Part shown: positions 1 to 7,337 of the stretch, piece after piece
Layout of the letters: each line of letters begins with the position of its first letter
Position numbering within the stretch: position 1 is the stretch's first letter
Assembly: GCF_036010325.1 (NCBI RefSeq)
Contig: NZ_CP108549.1
Location: forward strand, 3,534,001 to 3,598,000
Direction of reading: 5' to 3'
DNA length: 64,000 bases
From: Streptomyces sp. NBC_01210
GTDB taxonomy: Bacteria > Actinomycetota > Actinomycetes > Streptomycetales > Streptomycetaceae
Position numbers and translations under genes: made by a program
Notes under the pieces: generated by a model
Database searches by the model: none
What the model was told of the DNA's origin: nothing
What the model saw: only the letters and a program-made list of their open reading frames with translations

Positions 1-164
1 AGGTCGTACCCGCCCAGGTGCGGACGCTCGTCCCACAGGGCGATATAGGTGTACGCCATGATGAAGCCGAAGACGGTGTTGGTGAACACGCCTGCCGCCG
101 TGGCCACCCGGTACGTCGCATAGCGCCGGAACGCACCCGCCGCGACGACCGTGTAAAGCCGCAT
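1..164 (-). CDS. ABC-2 family transporter permease, N-terminal fragment
   Basis: Only the first ~54 codons are in the window; the gene continues past its left edge. The start is ATG at 164. The visible sequence begins MRLYTVVAAGAFRRYATYR and runs into a hydrophobic stretch (residues ~20-42) typical of the first membrane helix of ABC-2 type permeases in actinomycetes, often paired with a daunorubicin-resistance-like ATPase. It is divergent from the penicillin-binding protein gene at 281. The family call rests on a short fragment, so substrate and exact subfamily cannot be given. Confidence 0.6.
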   Translation of the reverse strand, partial: MRLYTVVAAGAFRRYATYRVATAAGVFTNTVFGFIMAYTYIALWDERPHLGGYD

Positions 165-280
165 GTCGACCCCCTCCGCCGCCGGGCACCAAAGCGCACG
201 ACCCTAGCCCAGGGCGGGCGGCCGCCGCGAGCGCTTTACGCCCGCCGAGGTCCAGAGGTTGCGCCGGGGAAACGGGCAAT

Positions 281-2653
281 ATGAGTGACATGAGCGACGA
301 GCCACAGCAACAGGGCTGGACACCCAAGGACGCGACCGTCGTCGGACTGGGGCCCGCGTCCGCCCCCGGGAAGCAGGGGAAGAAGGGCAAGAACGCCGGC
401 AAGGGCCGCACCGGGCGCACCGGCTGGCGCCGTGTCATCCCGACCTGGCGGATGGTGCTCGGCACATTCCTGATCGTCGCACTGCTGCTGATCGGCGGCT
501 TCCTGGCCGGCTACATGCTCGTCGACATCCCACCCGCCAACGCCGCGGCCACCGGCCAGTCCAATGTCTACTTCTTCAAGGACGGCACACAGATCGCCCG
601 CGACGGCGAGATCAACCGCGAGAACGTCAAGCTCGCGCAGATTCCGCTGGCGGTGCAGCGGACCGTACTCGCCGCCGAGGACCGGGAGTTCTACTCCGAA
701 CGCGCCGTCGACCCCCAGGCGATGGTCCGCGCCGGCTGGAACACACTGACCGGCAAGGGCAAGCAGTCCGGCTCCACCATCACCCAGCAGTACGTCAAGA
801 ACTACTACCTGGGTCAGGAGCAGACCGTCTCCCGGAAGGTCAAGGAGTTCTTCATCTCGATCAAGCTGGGCCGTGAGGAGAGCAAGAGCGACATCCTCGA
901 GGGCTATCTCAACACCAGCTACTTCGGACGCAACGCGTACGGCATCCAGGCCGCGGCCCAGGCGTACTACGGCCAGGACATCAAGGACATCGACACCGCG
1001 AAGGGCGCCTATCTCGCCTCGCTCCTCAACGCCCCGAGCGCGTACGACGTCGCCACCCACCCCGAGAACAGGGCCGCGGCGCTGAGCCGCTGGCACTATG
1101 TGCTCGACGGCATGGTCAAGGAGAAGTGGCTCAGCCCCGCCGACCGCGCGGCCATGAAGTTCCCCGTGCCGCAGACGGCGAAGCCCGCGACGAACCTCTC
1201 CGGCCAGCGCGGCTACCTCGTCCAGGCCGTCGAGGACTACCTCACCAACAACAAGATCATCGATGAGAACACCCTGGCCGCCGGGGGCTACCGGATCACC
1301 ACCACGCTCGAGCGCAAGAAGCAGAAGGCCTTCGCCGAAGCCGTCGACGACCAGGTGATGTCCAAGCTCGACAAGGACCGCGAGGCCGACCGCAACGTCC
1401 GCGTCGGCGGCGCTTCCATCGACCCGGCCACCGGCAGGGTCGTCGCCATGTACGGCGGCGTCGACTACACCAAGCAGTACGTCAACAACGCCACCCGCCG
1501 CGACTACCAAGTCGGCTCCACCTTCAAGCCGTTCGTCTTCACCGCCGCCGTCCAGAACGAGTCCACCACCCAGGACGACGAAACGATCACCCCCAACACC
1601 GTCTACGACGGCACCAACCGGCGTTACGTGCGGGGCTGGAGCGGCAAGCCCTACAGCCCCGCCAACGAGGACGAGTTCTCGTACGGCCCCATCACCGTGC
1701 GCACCGCCACCGACAAGTCCGTCAACGCGGTCTACGCGCAGCTGGCCATGGACGTCGGCCCCGGCAAGGTCAAGCAGACCGCGATCAACCTCGGAATCCC
1801 CGAGAACACCCCGGACCTGACCGCCTCCCCCTCCATCGCGCTGGGCCCGGCCACCGCCAGCGTCCTCGATATGACAGAGGCGTACGCGACCCTCGCCAAC
1901 CACGGCAGGCACGGCACGTACACGCTGGTCGAGAAGGTCACCAAGGGCGGCGAGAACGTACCGGTCCCCAAGGTGGCCGAGGAGCGTGCCGTCAGCCGGG
2001 AGGCCGCCGACACGACAACCTCGATGCTGCAGAGCGTGGTCGACGGCGGCACCGGCACCGCGGCACAGTCCGCGGGACGCCCCGCGGCAGGCAAGACCGG
2101 CACGGCGGAAGAGGACCAGGCCGCCTGGTTCGCCGGCTACACCCCGGATCTGGCGACGGTGGTCGCGGTGATGGGCCAGGACCCGGTCACGGGCGTGCAC
2201 AAGCCGCTGTACGGGGCGCTGGGGCTGCCGCGGATCAACGGCGGCGGCGCGCCGGCGAAGATCTGGGGCCAGTTCACGGGTGCTGCGCTCGAGGGCTCCG
2301 AGGTCGAGGAGTTCGACCTGGAGCTGCAGGAGGGCGCGGAAGAGGTGCAGCCCCCGGTGGAATCGGAGGAGCCCGAGGAATCCCCGGAGCCGACCGAGTC
2401 TTCGGAGGAACCGTCCGAGACACCGGAGACCCCGGACACGCAGGAACCGACCGAGGGCAGCACGGAGACCGACGACGAGACCGACGGCGGCACGGACGCC
2501 GGCGGCGAGACCGACGGCGGCACGGACAGCGGCGGCACCACGACCCGTAGAAGGAGGAGCGACAGCGGTAGGGACGACGGTGGTACGGACACCGACGATA
2601 CGGCCGATGGCAGGGCGGGCAGCAAGCCCACCCGCGCGGCCCGTCGTCAGTGA
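281..2653 (+). CDS. Class A penicillin-binding protein (transglycosylase/transpeptidase)
   Basis: A 790-residue bifunctional peptidoglycan synthase acting on the outer face of the membrane. The basic cytoplasmic N-terminus (~1-50) is followed by one membrane anchor (~55-80). The glycosyltransferase (GT51) domain shows AAEDREFY (~131), GSTITQQ and EGYLN. The transpeptidase domain shows the active-site SxxK as GSTFKPF (~412), SxN as SVN (~479) and KTG as GKTGTAEE (~604). The last ~120 residues are a low-complexity acidic E/P/T/D/G tail ending in a basic stretch, common in Streptomyces paralogues. The start ATG at 281 was kept because it gives the usual length before the anchor. Its end overlaps the convergent exporter gene by 7 bp. 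Which S. coelicolor PBP it matches is not certain. Confidence 0.92.
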   Translation: MSDMSDEPQQQGWTPKDATVVGLGPASAPGKQGKKGKNAGKGRTGRTGWRRVIPTWRMVLGTFLIVALLLIGGFLAGYMLVDIPPANAAATGQSNVYFFKDGTQIARDGEINRENVKLAQIPLAVQRTVLAAEDREFYSERAVDPQAMVRAGWNTLTGKGKQSGSTITQQYVKNYYLGQEQTVSRKVKEFFISIKLGREESKSDILEGYLNTSYFGRNAYGIQAAAQAYYGQDIKDIDTAKGAYLASLLNAPSAYDVATHPENRAAALSRWHYVLDGMVKEKWLSPADRAAMKFPVPQTAKPATNLSGQRGYLVQAVEDYLTNNKIIDENTLAAGGYRITTTLERKKQKAFAEAVDDQVMSKLDKDREADRNVRVGGASIDPATGRVVAMYGGVDYTKQYVNNATRRDYQVGSTFKPFVFTAAVQNESTTQDDETITPNTVYDGTNRRYVRGWSGKPYSPANEDEFSYGPITVRTATDKSVNAVYAQLAMDVGPGKVKQTAINLGIPENTPDLTASPSIALGPATASVLDMTEAYATLANHGRHGTYTLVEKVTKGGENVPVPKVAEERAVSREAADTTTSMLQSVVDGGTGTAAQSAGRPAAGKTGTAEEDQAAWFAGYTPDLATVVAVMGQDPVTGVHKPLYGALGLPRINGGGAPAKIWGQFTGAALEGSEVEEFDLELQEGAEEVQPPVESEEPEESPEPTESSEEPSETPETPDTQEPTEGSTETDDETDGGTDAGGETDGGTDSGGTTTRRRRSDSGRDDGGTDTDDTADGRAGSKPTRAARRQ

Positions 2654-2967
2654 CCCGAGGTCGCCTTCAGCCCCACCACAGCGACCAGCAGCAGACAGAC
2701 GAAGAAGATCCGGGCGGCGGTCAGCGGCTCGTTCAGCACCAGCATGCCGACCACCGCCGCACCGGCCGCACCGATACCGACCCAGACGCCGTAGGCGGTA
2801 CCGATCGGCAGGGTCCTGGCGGCATGCGACAGCAGCAGCATGCTCGCGACGATCCCGAGCCCGGTGAACAGACTCGGCCACAGCCGGGTGAACCCGTCGG
2901 TGAACTTCATTCCGATCGACCAGCCGACCTCGAGCAGACCGGCGACAACAAGCAGAACCCAGGCCAT
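2647..2967 (-). CDS. sugE: Small multidrug resistance protein, Gdx/SugE (guanidinium exporter) type
   Basis: A 106-residue protein with four predicted membrane helices, the standard SMR length. It begins MAWVLLVVAGLLEVGW and carries the SMR glutamate in the first helix (GLLEVGW, E13), followed by the Gdx-type lysine (GMK). It resembles E. coli SugE closely, including LPIGTAYGVWVGIGA. Gdx members exchange guanidinium for protons across the inner membrane. A guanidine-III riboswitch lies directly upstream (3003-3043), which supports guanidinium rather than quaternary-ammonium drugs as the substrate. GGAGG sits 10 bases before the ATG. In strict nomenclature gdx may be preferable to sugE. Confidence 0.9.
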   Translation of the reverse strand: MAWVLLVVAGLLEVGWSIGMKFTDGFTRLWPSLFTGLGIVASMLLLSHAARTLPIGTAYGVWVGIGAAGAAVVGMLVLNEPLTAARIFFVCLLLVAVVGLKATSGH

Positions 2968-3002
2968 GACGGCACCTCCGAGACGCGGACTTTCAGCGGG
3001 GT

Positions 3003-3043
3003 GCGTCGTCTTTGCGTAACCCGGTACGACGCGTCTCGTCGGG
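3003..3043 (-). promoter_or_regulatory. Guanidine-III (ykkC-III) riboswitch aptamer
   Basis: Read on the minus strand, these 41 bases align without gaps to the guanidine-III aptamer as I remember it from Thermobifida fusca. Conserved blocks include GACGAG, CGUACC and the 3' GACG.CGC. The paired arms differ compatibly: the 5' CCCG has its partner CGGG, and GCGUCG pairs with CGACGC. It ends 35 bases before the ATG of the Gdx/SugE exporter, the commonest partner gene of this class. The segment reading CGAGACGCG (3030-3038) is exactly complementary to bases 2979-2987 beside the Shine-Dalgarno GGAGG (2975-2979), suggesting translational control in which guanidine binding frees the ribosome site. 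Confidence 0.85.
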
Positions 3044-3169
3044 GATCAGCCAACATAGCAAAGGCGGCGTAAAGGACCTATCAGAAAGGGCTGGCGACGT
3101 CTGCCACCAGCCCTCCCTCCGCCCTCTTTCTGCCTGCAGTCCGGCCTCTGACCAGGCCTTTCGCGCGTC

Positions 3170-3511
3170 CTACAAGTACAGCCCGGTGGAATCCTCGGAC
3201 CCCTGGAAACGGTCCGCGGCGACCGCGTGCAGATCGCGCTCCCGCATCAGTACGTACGCCACACCGCGCACCTCGACCTCGGCGCGGTCCTCGGGGTCGT
3301 ACAGCACCCGGTCACCCGGCTCCACGGTCCGTACGTTCTGCCCCACCGCGACCACCCCGGCCCAGGCGAGGCGCCGGCCGACCGCGGCGGTCGCCGGAAT
3401 GACGATGCCGCCGCTGGAACGCCGCTCACCCTCCGGGATGTCGGTCCTCACCAGCACGCGGTCGTGCAGCATGCGGATGGGCAGCTTGTCATGGGTGGTG
3501 TTGTCGCTCAC
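3170..3511 (-). CDS. GroES-family co-chaperonin paralogue
   Basis: 113 residues, slightly longer than a typical GroES (~97). The Cpn10 fold is visible: PIRMLHDRVLVRTD near the start, the mobile-loop region ERRSSGGIVIP, and PGDRVLYDPED in the C-terminal half. GroES caps the GroEL chaperonin. This copy stands alone with no groEL beside it, so it is probably an accessory paralogue rather than the main groES of the groES-groEL operon. It sits between the exporter and DUF3618 genes, all on the minus strand. The start ATG at 3511 is the first in frame, and a slightly later start cannot be ruled out. Confidence 0.82.
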   Translation of the reverse strand: MSDNTTHDKLPIRMLHDRVLVRTDIPEGERRSSGGIVIPATAAVGRRLAWAGVVAVGQNVRTVEPGDRVLYDPEDRAEVEVRGVAYVLMRERDLHAVAADRFQGSEDSTGLYL

Positions 3512-3554
3512 GCCTCGAACCTACCTGCCCGGGGCCGTTCCGTACGCCGCCGAG

Positions 3555-3875
3555 TCACGCCCGGCGCCTTCTCACCGAGAAGGCGAGCAGCCCCACAACC
3601 GCCACGGTCACCAGGGCCACCGGCACCAGCCGCTCCAGCCGAGGCCCGCCGTCCTCCGAGACGAACTGCGCCTTGACGTCGGACACGGCGCGGTTCACGG
3701 CGACGACCGCGCGCCCTGCGGTGTGATCCACGGTCGAGGCGATCCTCGCCTTCGCGTCGCCGATGACCGTCTTCGGGTGAACGCGCACCCCGATCTCGTC
3801 GAGCGTCTCGGCAAGCTGGTCGCGCCTGCGGACGATATCCGCCTCGATCTGCGCAGGGGTCCTGGCATCCGACAC
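3555..3875 (-). CDS. DUF3618 domain membrane protein
   Basis: About 106 residues if translation starts at GTG 3875, chosen because GGAGG lies 8-9 bases upstream and the conserved domain begins at once (DARTPAQIEADIVRRRDQLA). The DUF3618 helix (IEADI..RR..LAETLDEI) is followed by an amphipathic stretch and one membrane helix near the C-terminus (~residues 82-99, PVALVTVAVVGLLAF), ending in a basic RRRR tail. The function of the family is unknown. It is usually a small membrane protein found near envelope or stress genes. The gene is divergent from the thiol peroxidase gene. Confidence 0.8.
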   Translation of the reverse strand: MSDARTPAQIEADIVRRRDQLAETLDEIGVRVHPKTVIGDAKARIASTVDHTAGRAVVAVNRAVSDVKAQFVSEDGGPRLERLVPVALVTVAVVGLLAFSVRRRRA

Positions 3876-4002
3876 CGCGCTGCCTCCGTGGTCGTTTCCG
3901 GTAGTCCTTCCTCGACAGTCTGTCAGCTCGGCCGCCACCGCACCCAACGGCACCCCTATTACGCTCGACGGCGTACACCTTCACGTCCCCTCAAGGAGAA
4001 CC

Positions 4003-4470
4003 ATGAGCGAGCGACTCCAGCCCGGCGACATCGCCCCCGACTTCACTCTGCCCGACGCGGACGGCAACGAGGTCTCGCTCGCGGAGCACAAGGGCCGGAA
4101 GGTGATCGTCTACTTCTACCCGGCGGCTCTGACCCCCGGCTGCACCAAGCAGGCCTGCGACTTCACGGACAATCTGGAGCTGCTGACGGGCGCCGGCTAC
4201 GACGTGATCGGCGTGTCCCCGGACAAGCCGGAGAAGCTGGCGAAGTTCCGCGAGAAGGAGAGCCTGAAGGTCACGCTGGTCGGCGACCCGTCCAAGGAAA
4301 CGCTGGAGGCGTACGGCGCCTTCGGCGAGAAGAAGCTGTACGGCAAGACGGTGACCGGTGTGATCCGCTCGACGATCGTGGTCGACGAGGAGGGCAAGGT
4401 CGAGCGCGCGCTGTACAACGTGAAGGCGACGGGCCATGTAGCCAAGATCATCAAGGACCTGGGCGTCTGA
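4003..4470 (+). CDS. bcp: Thioredoxin-dependent thiol peroxidase (Bcp/PrxQ)
   Basis: A 155-residue peroxiredoxin of the BCP/PrxQ class that reduces hydrogen and organic peroxides in the cytoplasm with electrons from thioredoxin. The peroxidatic cysteine is C47 in TPGCTKQAC and the resolving cysteine is C52, the five-residue spacing that marks atypical 2-Cys PrxQ proteins. FYPAALTPGC and VIGVSPDKPEKLAKF are typical. The start at ATG 4003 is preceded by AAGGAG. The gene is followed directly by a hairpin terminator, so it is probably a single-gene transcript. Confidence 0.95.
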   Translation: MSERLQPGDIAPDFTLPDADGNEVSLAEHKGRKVIVYFYPAALTPGCTKQACDFTDNLELLTGAGYDVIGVSPDKPEKLAKFREKESLKVTLVGDPSKETLEAYGAFGEKKLYGKTVTGVIRSTIVVDEEGKVERALYNVKATGHVAKIIKDLGV

Positions 4471-4484
4471 GGTCCCCTGTTCCC

Positions 4485-4521
4485 GGAAGGGCCCGCGTCG
4501 GCAGGCGGTGCGGGCCCTTCC
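4485..4521 (+). terminator. Rho-independent type hairpin after bcp
   Basis: Perfect 12-bp inverted repeat (4485-4496 and 4510-4521) with a 13-base loop, starting 15 bases after the bcp stop codon. No T-run follows, as is common in Streptomyces terminators. Confidence 0.75.
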
Positions 4522-4744
4522 GCGAACCGAAGCCGGTCGCGACGGACACCCTCATCGTTCTGCCCGAGGGTTCGCCCGCACACATCGCTCCCGCCTCAAC
4601 CGGGCGCACTGCCACGCCTTGACCGACACATGGTGCCGGAACCGCACGCACATGGTGTCGGAACCGCACGAAGGAACGGCCTGTCCCATGGAGGCAGGGC
4701 ACCCTCCGCCACATCCGGCAGCCCGGTACGATGACTCTCGGCTG

Positions 4745-4829
4745 GCGGCCGTGTCGGAACTGGCGAGACGAGCTGGGTTTAGGTCCCAGTGGGTTTATAC
4801 CCGTGTGGGTTCGAGTCCCACCGGCCGCA
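4745..4829 (+). tRNA. tRNA-Leu (anticodon TAG)
   Basis: 85 bases with a 7-bp acceptor stem (GCGGCCG with CGGCCGC), discriminator A, anticodon stem CTGGG/CCCAG around the loop TTTAGGT (anticodon TAG), a long class II variable arm containing GGGTTTATACCC, and a T arm GTGGG-TTCGAGT-CCCAC. The long variable arm and TAG anticodon fit tRNA-Leu reading CUN codons. CCA is not encoded. Confidence 0.95.
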
Positions 4830-4839
4830 CACCTTTGAA

Positions 4840-4872
4840 CCGAAGGCCCGGACTCGGCGTCCGGGCCTTCGG
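4840..4872 (+). terminator. Hairpin terminator after tRNA-Leu, also facing rdgB
   Basis: Perfect 13-bp inverted repeat (4840-4852 and 4860-4872) with a 7-base loop between the tRNA and the convergent rdgB gene, so it can serve both strands. Confidence 0.75.
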
Positions 4873-4891
4873 CGTACCCCGTTGCGGGGTG

Positions 4892-5494
4892 TCAGCCCAA
4901 GAGCTCCCGCACCACCGGGACCAGCGCCCGGAACGCCTTGCCCCGGTGGCTGATCGCGTTCTTCTCCGCCGGGGTCATCTCCGCGCAGGTACGCGTCTCG
5001 CCCTCCGGCTGGAGGATCGGGTCATAGCCGAAGCCGCCGGTGCCCGTGGGGGTGTGGCGCAGTGTTCCGAGCAGGCGGCCCTCGACGACACGCTCCGTGC
5101 CGTCCGGGAGTGCCAGGGCCGCCGCGCAGGCGAAGTGGGCGCCGCGGTGGGCCTCGTCGATGTCGGAGAGCTGGGCCACGAGCAGGCTGAGGTTGGCGGT
5201 GTCATCGCCGTGGGTGCCCGCCCACCTCGCGGAGAAGATGCCGGGCGCGCCGCCGAGGACGTCGACGCAGAGGCCGGAGTCGTCGGCGACCGCCGGCAGG
5301 CCGGTGGCCCGGGCCAGGGCGTGGGCCTTGAGGAGTGCGTTCTCGGCGAAGGTGACGCCGGTTTCCTTGACGTCGGGAATGTCGGGGTAGGCATCCGCGC
5401 CGACGAGGTCGTGGGTGAGGCCCGCGTCGGCGAGGATGGCCTTGAGTTCGGTGATTTTCCCGGCGTTGCGGGTGGCGAGGATCAGTCGGGTCAT
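4892..5494 (-). CDS. rdgB: RdgB/HAM1 family non-canonical purine NTP pyrophosphatase
   Basis: 200 residues, the usual family length. The enzyme cleaves dITP, XTP and deaminated purine NTPs to monophosphates, keeping them out of DNA and RNA. The signature ATRNAGK..ELKAIL is at the N-terminus (residues 7-20), ADDSGLCVDVLGGAPGIFSA is in the middle, and FGYDPIL and HRGKAFRAL are near the end. It lies downstream of rph with a lipoprotein gene between them on the same strand; an rph-rdgB order is common in actinobacteria. Confidence 0.95.
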   Translation of the reverse strand: MTRLILATRNAGKITELKAILADAGLTHDLVGADAYPDIPDVKETGVTFAENALLKAHALARATGLPAVADDSGLCVDVLGGAPGIFSARWAGTHGDDTANLSLLVAQLSDIDEAHRGAHFACAAALALPDGTERVVEGRLLGTLRHTPTGTGGFGYDPILQPEGETRTCAEMTPAEKNAISHRGKAFRALVPVVRELLG

Positions 5495-5502
5495 GCCCCC
5501 GA

Positions 5503-5892
5503 TTATCCGGGCGTGCAGACCTTGCCGACTTCGCCCGCCGCATTGGTGATCGGCGTGATGTCCGGGGTGTTGTCGCCGCCCTCGATCGACTTGCGGACGT
5601 TGGCGACGCCGGCGTTGAGATCGTCGACGGCCTTGCTGAGGTCGGCGTTGTCGGTCTTGTCGCCGAGGCTCTTCAGTTCCTTGTCGATGTCGTCGAGAGC
5701 TTGCCGGGCCTTTGTCGGGTCGTCGGCGGCGCTGGAGACCGCCTGCTGGAGCTTGTCGACGCTGGTGGCGATCGCGTCGGCGGTCTCGACGCAGTCGAGG
5801 GCCTTGTCGATGGCGCCGCAGCCAACGGTGATCGGTACGACGAGTGCGGCGGTGGCGAGCGTGAGTGCTGCTATGCGGCGACGCGCAGGCAT
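5503..5892 (-). CDS. Putative secreted lipoprotein
   Basis: 129 residues from ATG 5892, chosen because GGGGAGG lies ~9 bases upstream; an upstream in-frame ATG adds 11 poorly placed residues. The lipoprotein signal peptide is MPARRRIAALTLATAALVVP followed by a lipobox-like TVGC. The mature part is a small helical domain rich in Asp, Lys and Ala with heptad-like spacing (VDKLQQAVSSAADDPTKARQ) and ends in CTPG. No known enzyme motif is visible. It lies between rph and rdgB on the same strand, only 8 bp from rdgB, so co-transcription is likely. Confidence 0.75.
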   Translation of the reverse strand: MPARRRIAALTLATAALVVPITVGCGAIDKALDCVETADAIATSVDKLQQAVSSAADDPTKARQALDDIDKELKSLGDKTDNADLSKAVDDLNAGVANVRKSIEGGDNTPDITPITNAAGEVGKVCTPG

Positions 5893-5985
5893 GGAACGGT
5901 CCTCCCCGGATACGGACGGACGCACGGTTCGGCCCGTGCGCCCGTGAGTGTAACGACGCCCTGTGGGTCGTTCTTGGTTGCCTCT

Positions 5986-6723
5986 TTACTTTTCGAGTGT
6001 GTTCTCAAGGGCGAGAGTCTGGAGCGCGACGAGGTCGGCGCAGCCGCCGGTGGCCAGGTCGAGGAGGGCGTTGAGCTCCTTGCGGTCGAAGGGCTCGGCC
6101 TCGGCGGTGCCCTGGACCTCGACGAAGCGGCCGTCGCCGGTGCAGACGACGTTCATGTCGGTCTCGGCGCGCACGTCCTCCTCGTAACAGAGGTCGAGGA
6201 GCGGGATGCCGTCGACGATGCCGACACTGACGGCGGCGACGGTGCCGGTGAGCGGCTTGCGGCCGGCCTTGACGAGCTTCTTGCCCTGGGCCCAGGCGAC
6301 GGCGTCGGCGAGTGCGACGTATGCACCGGTGATCGCGGCGGTGCGGGTGCCGCCGTCGGCCTGCAGTACGTCGCAGTCGAGGACGATGGTGTTCTCGCCG
6401 AGGGCCTTGTAGTCGATGACGGCGCGCAGCGAGCGGCCGATGAGCCGACTGATCTCGTGGGTGCGGCCGCCGATCTTGCCGCGTACGGATTCGCGGTCGC
6501 CGCGGGTGTTGGTGGAGCGCGGCAGCATCGAGTACTCGGCGGTGACCCAGCCTTCGCCGCTGCCCTTGCGCCAGCGCGGGACCCCTTCGGTGACGGAGGC
6601 GGTGCAGAAGACCTTGGTGTCGCCGAAGGAGACGAGCACGGAGCCCTCGGCGTGCTTGCTCCATCCGCGTTCGATGGTGACCGGGCGGAGCTGTTCGGGG
6701 GTGCGGCCGTCGATTCGAGACAT
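5986..6723 (-). CDS. rph: Ribonuclease PH
   Basis: 245 residues. A phosphorolytic 3'-5' exoribonuclease that trims tRNA 3' ends. Seen in the sequence: [17 protein letters not shown] at the start, then the phosphate-binding and catalytic region with [40 protein letters not shown], and the C-terminal [18 protein letters not shown]. Length and motifs are normal. In minus-strand order it precedes the lipoprotein and rdgB genes. Confidence 0.96.
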   Translation of the reverse strand: MSRIDGRTPEQLRPVTIERGWSKHAEGSVLVSFGDTKVFCTASVTEGVPRWRKGSGEGWVTAEYSMLPRSTNTRGDRESVRGKIGGRTHEISRLIGRSLRAVIDYKALGENTIVLDCDVLQADGGTRTAAITGAYVALADAVAWAQGKKLVKAGRKPLTGTVAAVSVGIVDGIPLLDLCYEEDVRAETDMNVVCTGDGRFVEVQGTAEAEPFDRKELNALLDLATGGCADLVALQTLALENTLEK

Positions 6724-6749
6724 GGTGTGGAGCCTATCGGCAGATGCGT

Positions 6750-6782
6750 GAGGGGCCCGTTCCGGTGTGGAATGGGCCCCTC
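6750..6782 (-). terminator. Hairpin between nagF and rph
   Basis: 14-bp inverted repeat (6750-6763 and 6769-6782, one G-T position) with a 5-base loop, located after nagF in the direction of transcription and upstream of rph. It probably ends the nagF message. Confidence 0.7.
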
Positions 6783-6850
6783 ACGGCCGAGTTCAGCGGC
6801 TCGGCGACGCACTGGGCCGAGGGCTCAACGACTCACTGAGTCACCGACTC

Positions 6851-6876
6851 ACTGGCTCACTGGCTCACTGGCTCAC
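6851..6876. repeat. 8-bp tandem repeat at the 3' end of nagF
   Basis: Three and a quarter copies of ACTGGCTC run into the nagF stop codon (6873-6875). Degenerate versions extend left to about 6828. No function is evident. Confidence 0.7.
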
Positions 6877-7106
6877 ATCATGTCTTCGATGTCGGCGGCG
6901 ATCGGGTCGGCGTCCGTGCCGATGACGACCTGGATCGCGGTGCCCATCTTCACGACGCCGTGGGCTCCGGCGGCCTTGAGAGCAGCCTCGTCAACCTTGC
7001 TCGGGTCCACAACTTCGGTACGGAGGCGGGTGATACAGCCCTCGATCTCTTCGATGTTGTCGATTCCGCCGAGCCCGGCGACGATCTTCTCAGCCTTGCT
7101 GGCCAT
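6873..7106 (-). CDS. nagF: PTS EIIB component for N-acetylglucosamine
   Basis: 77 residues from ATG 7106 (SD GGGAGA); an upstream in-frame ATG at 7172 lacks support. It is a stand-alone glucose-family EIIB domain: the phosphorylated cysteine is C24 in EIEGCITRLR. It accepts phosphate from EIIA and passes it to the sugar in the EIIC channel. In S. coelicolor nagF sits beside nagE1 and nagE2, encoding the GlcNAc transporter, and the same divergent arrangement is seen here. A DasR-type dre site lies in the shared upstream region. Confidence 0.88.
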   Translation of the reverse strand: MASKAEKIVAGLGGIDNIEEIEGCITRLRTEVVDPSKVDEAALKAAGAHGVVKMGTAIQVVIGTDADPIAADIEDMM

Positions 7107-7278
7107 GTCTTTCTCCCTGCGTCTCAAGAGCGCTGAGCGCTGCCTCGACCCACCGTCGGTCCGCTTTGTCACGGTAACTCACGGTTGGCCCATCTTCGCG
7201 GGCGAGTAACCGCCTCGTACCGAATGATGACGATCACCAGTGCCCTGTCTCACGACGGGGCACTGGGGCCGTATCGCA

Positions 7279-7294
7279 ACTGGTCTACACCAGT
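7279..7294. promoter_or_regulatory. dre site (DasR operator) between nagF and nagE1
   Basis: Sixteen bases, ACTGGTCTACACCAGT, matching the dre consensus (A-C/G-TGGTCTAGACCA-C/G-T) with one internal difference. It lies 44 bp before nagE1 and 173 bp before nagF. DasR represses GlcNAc uptake genes and is released by glucosamine-6-phosphate (established for S. coelicolor). Confidence 0.85.
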
Positions 7295-7337
7295 CTGCAA
7301 CGGCTGCCAAACCAGGCCCGTTTCCGGGAGGACGCCG

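Noticed and set aside
236..2881. 881-codon open frame on the minus strand over the penicillin-binding protein gene
   Set aside because: It is a GC-rich shadow of the real gene: Arg/Gly/Ala/Val-rich, no domains, while the plus-strand frame has all catalytic motifs.
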